From Macrococcoides goetzii (lineage in GTDB: Bacteria; Bacillota; Bacilli; Staphylococcales; Staphylococcaceae): a DNA stretch of 64,000 bases. Below the pieces are notes generated by a model. That model did no database searches and was not told the origin of the DNA. It worked only from the letters and a program-made list of their open reading frames with translations. The position numbers were made by a program, and so were the translations under genes. Numbering within the stretch: the stretch's first letter is position 1; each line of letters opens with the position of its first letter. Below are positions 60,888-64,000 of this stretch, piece after piece. The stretch is taken from assembly GCF_002742385.2 (NCBI RefSeq), contig NZ_MJBI02000004.1:62001-126000 (forward strand), given 5' to 3'.

Positions 60888-62066
60888 TTATTTCACTCCT
60901 TTTAAATAATCAAGTACGACTGTACCAACTGCTTGTGCTGAAATGAGTAATGATTTTTCTGAGATGTTGAATTTCGGATGATGATGTGGATATATTTCTC
61001 CGTCTTCAGGTGCTGCACCTGTATATATAAATGCACTTGGTCGTTCTTTAGCATAATATGCGAAGTCTTCAGATGGTGGCTGAGGTTCGCACATTTTCAC
61101 TTCGAAATCGAGTGATGCATCCTTTAAAGTTTGTGCAACATAGTTTGTAAATTCAGGATCATTGTATAATGCCGGATAATCGTCGTTGTATTCCAGTTCA
61201 CAAGTAACACCGTACATTTCTTCTAATCCTTTACTTAATCGTTTAATCTCACGTTCAATTGTTGCTTTCGTATCATCTGTTAAACCACGTACGTCACCTT
61301 CGATTTCAATTGAATCTTTAATGACATTGAACTGACCTTTACCATCAAATGAACCGATTGTTACAACGCCAGTTTCAAATGGGTTTAATCGTCTTGATAT
61401 GACTGTCTGTAATGCTGTTACAAAGTAACTTCCTGCTACGATTGCATCATTTGCCATATGTGGTGATGAACCGTGACCACCTTTACCGATAACTTTCAGT
61501 TTAAAAAATGCACGTCCTGTCTGAACATAACCTGATTTATAGAACACTTTACCTACCGGCATCGTACTCATAACGTGTACACCAAGTACGTTATCAACCC
61601 CGTCTAATACGCCCGCTTCAATCATACCTTTCGCACCACCTGGTGGTACTTCCTCTGCTGGCTGATGAATAACAACAACTTTACCTGTAAATACCTCTTT
61701 CATCTCTGCTAATGTTTCAGCTAACACAAGCATATATGCTGTATGTGCGTCGTGACCACATGCATGCATCACACCTTTATTCACCGATGCAAATGGTAAG
61801 CCTGTATCTTCTGTAATCGGTAATGCATCAAAATCTGCACGAATTGCTAATGTCTTTCCCGGTTTACCAGAATCAATCGTCACTTTAATGCCGCGTTCAC
61901 CGATATTCGTTTCTACTTTTACGTCTTTCCCTTTATAGAAATCCGCAATATATTGTGCTGTTTTCTCTTCCTGGAAAGAAAGTTCTGGATGTTGATGTAA
62001 GTAACGTCTAATCTCAATCATTTTGTCTTCTTTTGCTTTTAAAGTTTCAATTAATTGTTTATTCAT
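60888..62066 (-). CDS. M20-family amidohydrolase (N-acyl amino acid hydrolase)
   Basis: A 392-residue metallohydrolase of the hippurate/aminoacylase group. Metal motifs are HACGHDAHTA and HQPAEEVPPGGAKGMIEAG, with HVMSTMPVG, the dimerisation domain (GKGGHGSSPHMANDAI) and SEDFAYYAKERPSAF. It removes N-acyl groups from amino acids; the substrate is not known. ATG 62066 (MNKQLIETLKAKED) lies 9 bases after AAGGAG; the longer frame adds three residues. Confidence 0.9.
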   Translation of the reverse strand: MNKQLIETLKAKEDKMIEIRRYLHQHPELSFQEEKTAQYIADFYKGKDVKVETNIGERGIKVTIDSGKPGKTLAIRADFDALPITEDTGLPFASVNKGVMHACGHDAHTAYMLVLAETLAEMKEVFTGKVVVIHQPAEEVPPGGAKGMIEAGVLDGVDNVLGVHVMSTMPVGKVFYKSGYVQTGRAFFKLKVIGKGGHGSSPHMANDAIVAGSYFVTALQTVISRRLNPFETGVVTIGSFDGKGQFNVIKDSIEIEGDVRGLTDDTKATIEREIKRLSKGLEEMYGVTCELEYNDDYPALYNDPEFTNYVAQTLKDASLDFEVKMCEPQPPSEDFAYYAKERPSAFIYTGAAPEDGEIYPHHHPKFNISEKSLLISAQAVGTVVLDYLKGVK

Positions 62067-62168
62067 GTTCTTCATCTCCTTATGTATATTATTTATTCTC
62101 TTTTATTATATATAAAACAAAAAAGAACAAATTATGAAACCATAGTTTGCTCTTCTTCACGCATACAA

Positions 62169-62239
62169 TTATTCATCTTTCACATATTCAAACAAATCTT
62201 CAGGTTGACAGTCCAGCGCCTTACAAATAGCTTCAAGTG
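62169..62239 (-). pseudogene. C-terminal remnant of a YozG-like XRE regulator
   Basis: On the minus strand a frame reads STLEAICKALDCQPEDLFEY then VKDE and a stop. This is the typical C-terminus of short Cro/C1-type regulators (TLE-x-ICKALDCQPGDLLEY). The N-terminal HTH is missing: upstream, the sequence turns directly into the amidohydrolase fragment on the other strand. Confidence 0.55.
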
Positions 62240-62725
62240 TTGAAAACCATATATTTAGATGAAGCTGTCGTTCTGCAAATGATTGAACAAGGCACTTATT
62301 TAGTTCCAACACTATTAGCACCCATTTCAGTGTTAGAGTTCGCTGAAGAATTAGGAATGAGCCAGGTTGCGATCGATAAATCTAAGGAAGTATTACAAGA
62401 TCATATTAACAGCTTTAAACTAGCTCATGAAAAAGGTGTGAAAATAGCAATGGGCACAGATGCAGGGGTTTTTAAGCACGGTACTAACTTGCGTGAATTA
62501 GAACTTATGGTTAAATATGGCATGTCAGAAATTGATGCAATTCGAGCATCGACAATTACAGCAACAGAATGTCTTTGTCTAGATAATGTCGGACAAATTA
62601 AATCAGGCTATTTGGCAGATGTTATACTCGTTAAGGAAGATCCGCTTAAAGATATTAGTGTTCTTAAAGATACAGATAATATTAAAATTGTTATCAAGGA
62701 TGGTGATATAGTAAAATCAATTTAA
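62237..62725 (+). pseudogene. C-terminal fragment of an amidohydrolase (metal-dependent, prolidase/imidazolonepropionase-like)
   Basis: A 162-codon frame matching the last third of an amidohydrolase: IYLDEAVVLQMIEQGTYLVPTL, GVKIAMGTDAGVFKHGTNLREL with the metal Asp, and the C-terminal GQIKSGYLADVILVKEDPL. Full-length relatives exceed 380 residues and carry an HxH motif, absent here, so the fragment cannot be active. No ribosome site precedes its GTG. It abuts an XRE remnant on the opposite strand. Confidence 0.7.
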
Positions 62726-62805
62726 AATAAGACGCATAATAAAAAATACTTATGATAAATTATTAAAATATAAATAGATTAACAATATACATTTTTTGAA
62801 ACCCC

Positions 62806-62845
62806 TTACATAAACATTCAGTATTTTGATACAATATAATTGTAT
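62806..62845 (+). promoter_or_regulatory. Promoter and operator-like dyad of the DASS transporter gene
   Basis: Extended -10 TGATACAAT (62827-62835), with a weak TTACAT -35 18 bases upstream (62806-62811). ATACAAT-ATA-ATTGTAT (62829-62845), a perfect 7-bp dyad, overlaps the -10 and could be a repressor site. Confidence 0.55.
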
Positions 62846-62877
62846 ACAAAATTCAAAAATTTAAAGGGGGGTTTTTT

Positions 62878-64000
62878 ATGAAAAATTTTATTAACAAAAA
62901 AGGCTATTTAACACATTTCTCCGATTCTATACAACCATCTAAAGAAGTAGTGTCATACAATAAAGTTCAGCTTACCGGGCTTTTTCTTGGACCATTACTC
63001 TTTATATTATTCCAGTTTTTCATTCAGCCAGCTGGCATTGAAGGACCGGCACGATTTGTATTAGCTGCAACGCTATGGATTGCTACATGGTGGATTACAG
63101 AACCAATACCGATAGCAGCAACTTCATTATTACCACTCGTGTTATTTCCTATAGGTCAAATAATGGATGCAGGAAAAGTAGCAGCCAATTACGGCAATGA
63201 TATTATCTTCCTATTTATGGGTGGATTTATTTTAGCGATAGCTATGGAGCAATGGAATTTACATACACGTATTGCACTCAATATCATCAATAAAGTCGGT
63301 ACAACAACATCTAAAATTATACTAGGATTTATGATGGCTACAGGTGTAATGAGTATGTTTGTGTCAAACACCGCTGCCGTTATGATTATGATACCAATTG
63401 GACTTGCACTAATTGCCGAAGCGGAAGTGTTAAGTACGAATCAGGTTAATGAAAATTTGAGAAAATTTGAAAAAACATTAGTCCTGGCTATAGGTTACGC
63501 CGGAACAATTGGTGGTATGGGGACATTGATTGGAACACCACCCCTCATTCTATTAGCGGGTCAGATGAAAGAATTATTTGGATTTGAAGTTGGATTTGGC
63601 CAATGGATGCTTGTTGGTGTACCGAGTGTAATTATTTTACTCTTAATTACATGGTTGTACTTACATAATTTTGCCTTTAAATCAGATATGACAGAGTTAC
63701 CTGGAGGTAAAGAAGTAATAGAACGTGAATTAAATAAATTAGGTAAGACGACAAGAGAAGAAAAGATAATACTTGTTATATTTATACTAGCTGCAACACT
63801 TTGGATTGTTCGTGGATTCTTCTTTGCAAATATTCCTGCACTTAAACTGATTCAGGATGGCACAATCGCCATGTTCATTTCAATTCTACTGTTTATGATA
63901 CCGACGAAACGTAAATCTGGTCGTTTACTTGATTGGTCCGTCGCAAAAGAAATCCCTTGGGGTGTACTCTTACTATTCGGTGGTGGCTTAGCATTAGCAA
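62878..64000 (+). CDS. sdcS: DASS-family sodium:dicarboxylate symporter (partial, cut by window edge)
   Basis: The first 374 codons of a SLC13-like transporter similar to S. aureus SdcS, which imports succinate, fumarate and malate with Na+. The SNT motif is in MFVSNTAAVMIM and the first hairpin region in FLFMGGFILAIAMEQWNLHTRIAL. GYAGTIGGMGTLIGTPPLILL is another substrate and Na+ site. ATG 62878 follows AAAGGGGGG. The C-terminal part is outside the window. Citrate or another carboxylate cannot be excluded. Confidence 0.88.
   Translation, partial: MKNFINKKGYLTHFSDSIQPSKEVVSYNKVQLTGLFLGPLLFILFQFFIQPAGIEGPARFVLAATLWIATWWITEPIPIAATSLLPLVLFPIGQIMDAGKVAANYGNDIIFLFMGGFILAIAMEQWNLHTRIALNIINKVGTTTSKIILGFMMATGVMSMFVSNTAAVMIMIPIGLALIAEAEVLSTNQVNENLRKFEKTLVLAIGYAGTIGGMGTLIGTPPLILLAGQMKELFGFEVGFGQWMLVGVPSVIILLLITWLYLHNFAFKSDMTELPGGKEVIERELNKLGKTTREEKIILVIFILAATLWIVRGFFFANIPALKLIQDGTIAMFISILLFMIPTKRKSGRLLDWSVAKEIPWGVLLLFGGGLALA

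Noticed and set aside
60675-60905. Plus-strand frame of 76 codons
   Set aside because: No ribosome site; the minus strand over the same bases carries a recognisable Cys-rich remnant.

Overview
The window is low-GC Gram-positive DNA with the gene content of the family Staphylococcaceae, most likely the genus Macrococcus (inference). Supporting signs are pcrB-pcrA, purB, pncB-nadE, a bacterial nitric-oxide synthase, the pncA-ppaC-aldehyde dehydrogenase block, a YSIRK/LPXTG surface protein, an aureolysin-type protease and strong AGGAGG ribosome sites. No rRNA, tRNA, complete insertion sequence, prophage or CRISPR array was seen.

Layout. 1-9 kb: pcrA (partial), pcrB, two tandem D,D-carboxypeptidase lipoproteins, a YerC-type TrpR-like regulator, purB, NETI and DUF2179 proteins, nadE-pncB. 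9-17 kb: an MFS carrier, nos, a beta-helix protein, pncA, ppaC, a small GNAT, a Gfo/Idh oxidoreductase, an aldehyde dehydrogenase. 17-23 kb: a five-B-domain LPXTG protein, a nitrilase-family amidase, a NERD gene broken by one stop codon, a 41-bp repeat array, a lactonase. 23-29 kb: a complete arginine-to-spermidine operon (speA-speD-speE-speB), an MFS carrier, a YolD-like gene under an SOS-type promoter. 29-33 kb: a comX-comQ-comP-comA quorum-sensing locus on the minus strand, with comP split by an apparent one-base deletion. 33-46 kb: a second LPXTG protein, an aureolysin-like protease, a second 41-bp array, an XRE regulator with its membrane partner, a C45 hydrolase, a NIPSNAP-NUDIX fusion, namA, a CtsR-box hsp20, an S66 peptidase, an M29 aminopeptidase. 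46-56 kb: a thioredoxin-like protein, DinB, HelD, an FAD monooxygenase with a KynB-like hydrolase, YidC preceded by a 90-codon leader resembling the MifM arrest peptide, cadA-cadC. 56-64 kb: a phosphatase, a padR-DUF1700-DUF4097 envelope-stress type operon, a KtrB/TrkH transporter, several decayed gene fragments, an M20 amidohydrolase and a partial DASS carboxylate transporter.

Two systems stand out. The first is the comXQPA-like locus. It has a 59-residue ComX candidate ending KYWTGDF, a ComQ-like prenyltransferase with DDVVD, a polytopic HisKA_3 kinase and a NarL-type regulator with a ComA-like helix-turn-helix, in a family known mainly for agr signalling. The second is the YidC leader. Its last codons form one arm of a perfect 12-bp hairpin whose other arm runs into the yidC Shine-Dalgarno sequence, the arrangement expected of a translation-arrest sensor of membrane insertion.

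Starts were moved from the longest open frame to the codon best placed after a Shine-Dalgarno sequence where the sequence supports it. All family calls come from reading motifs; no database search was run.
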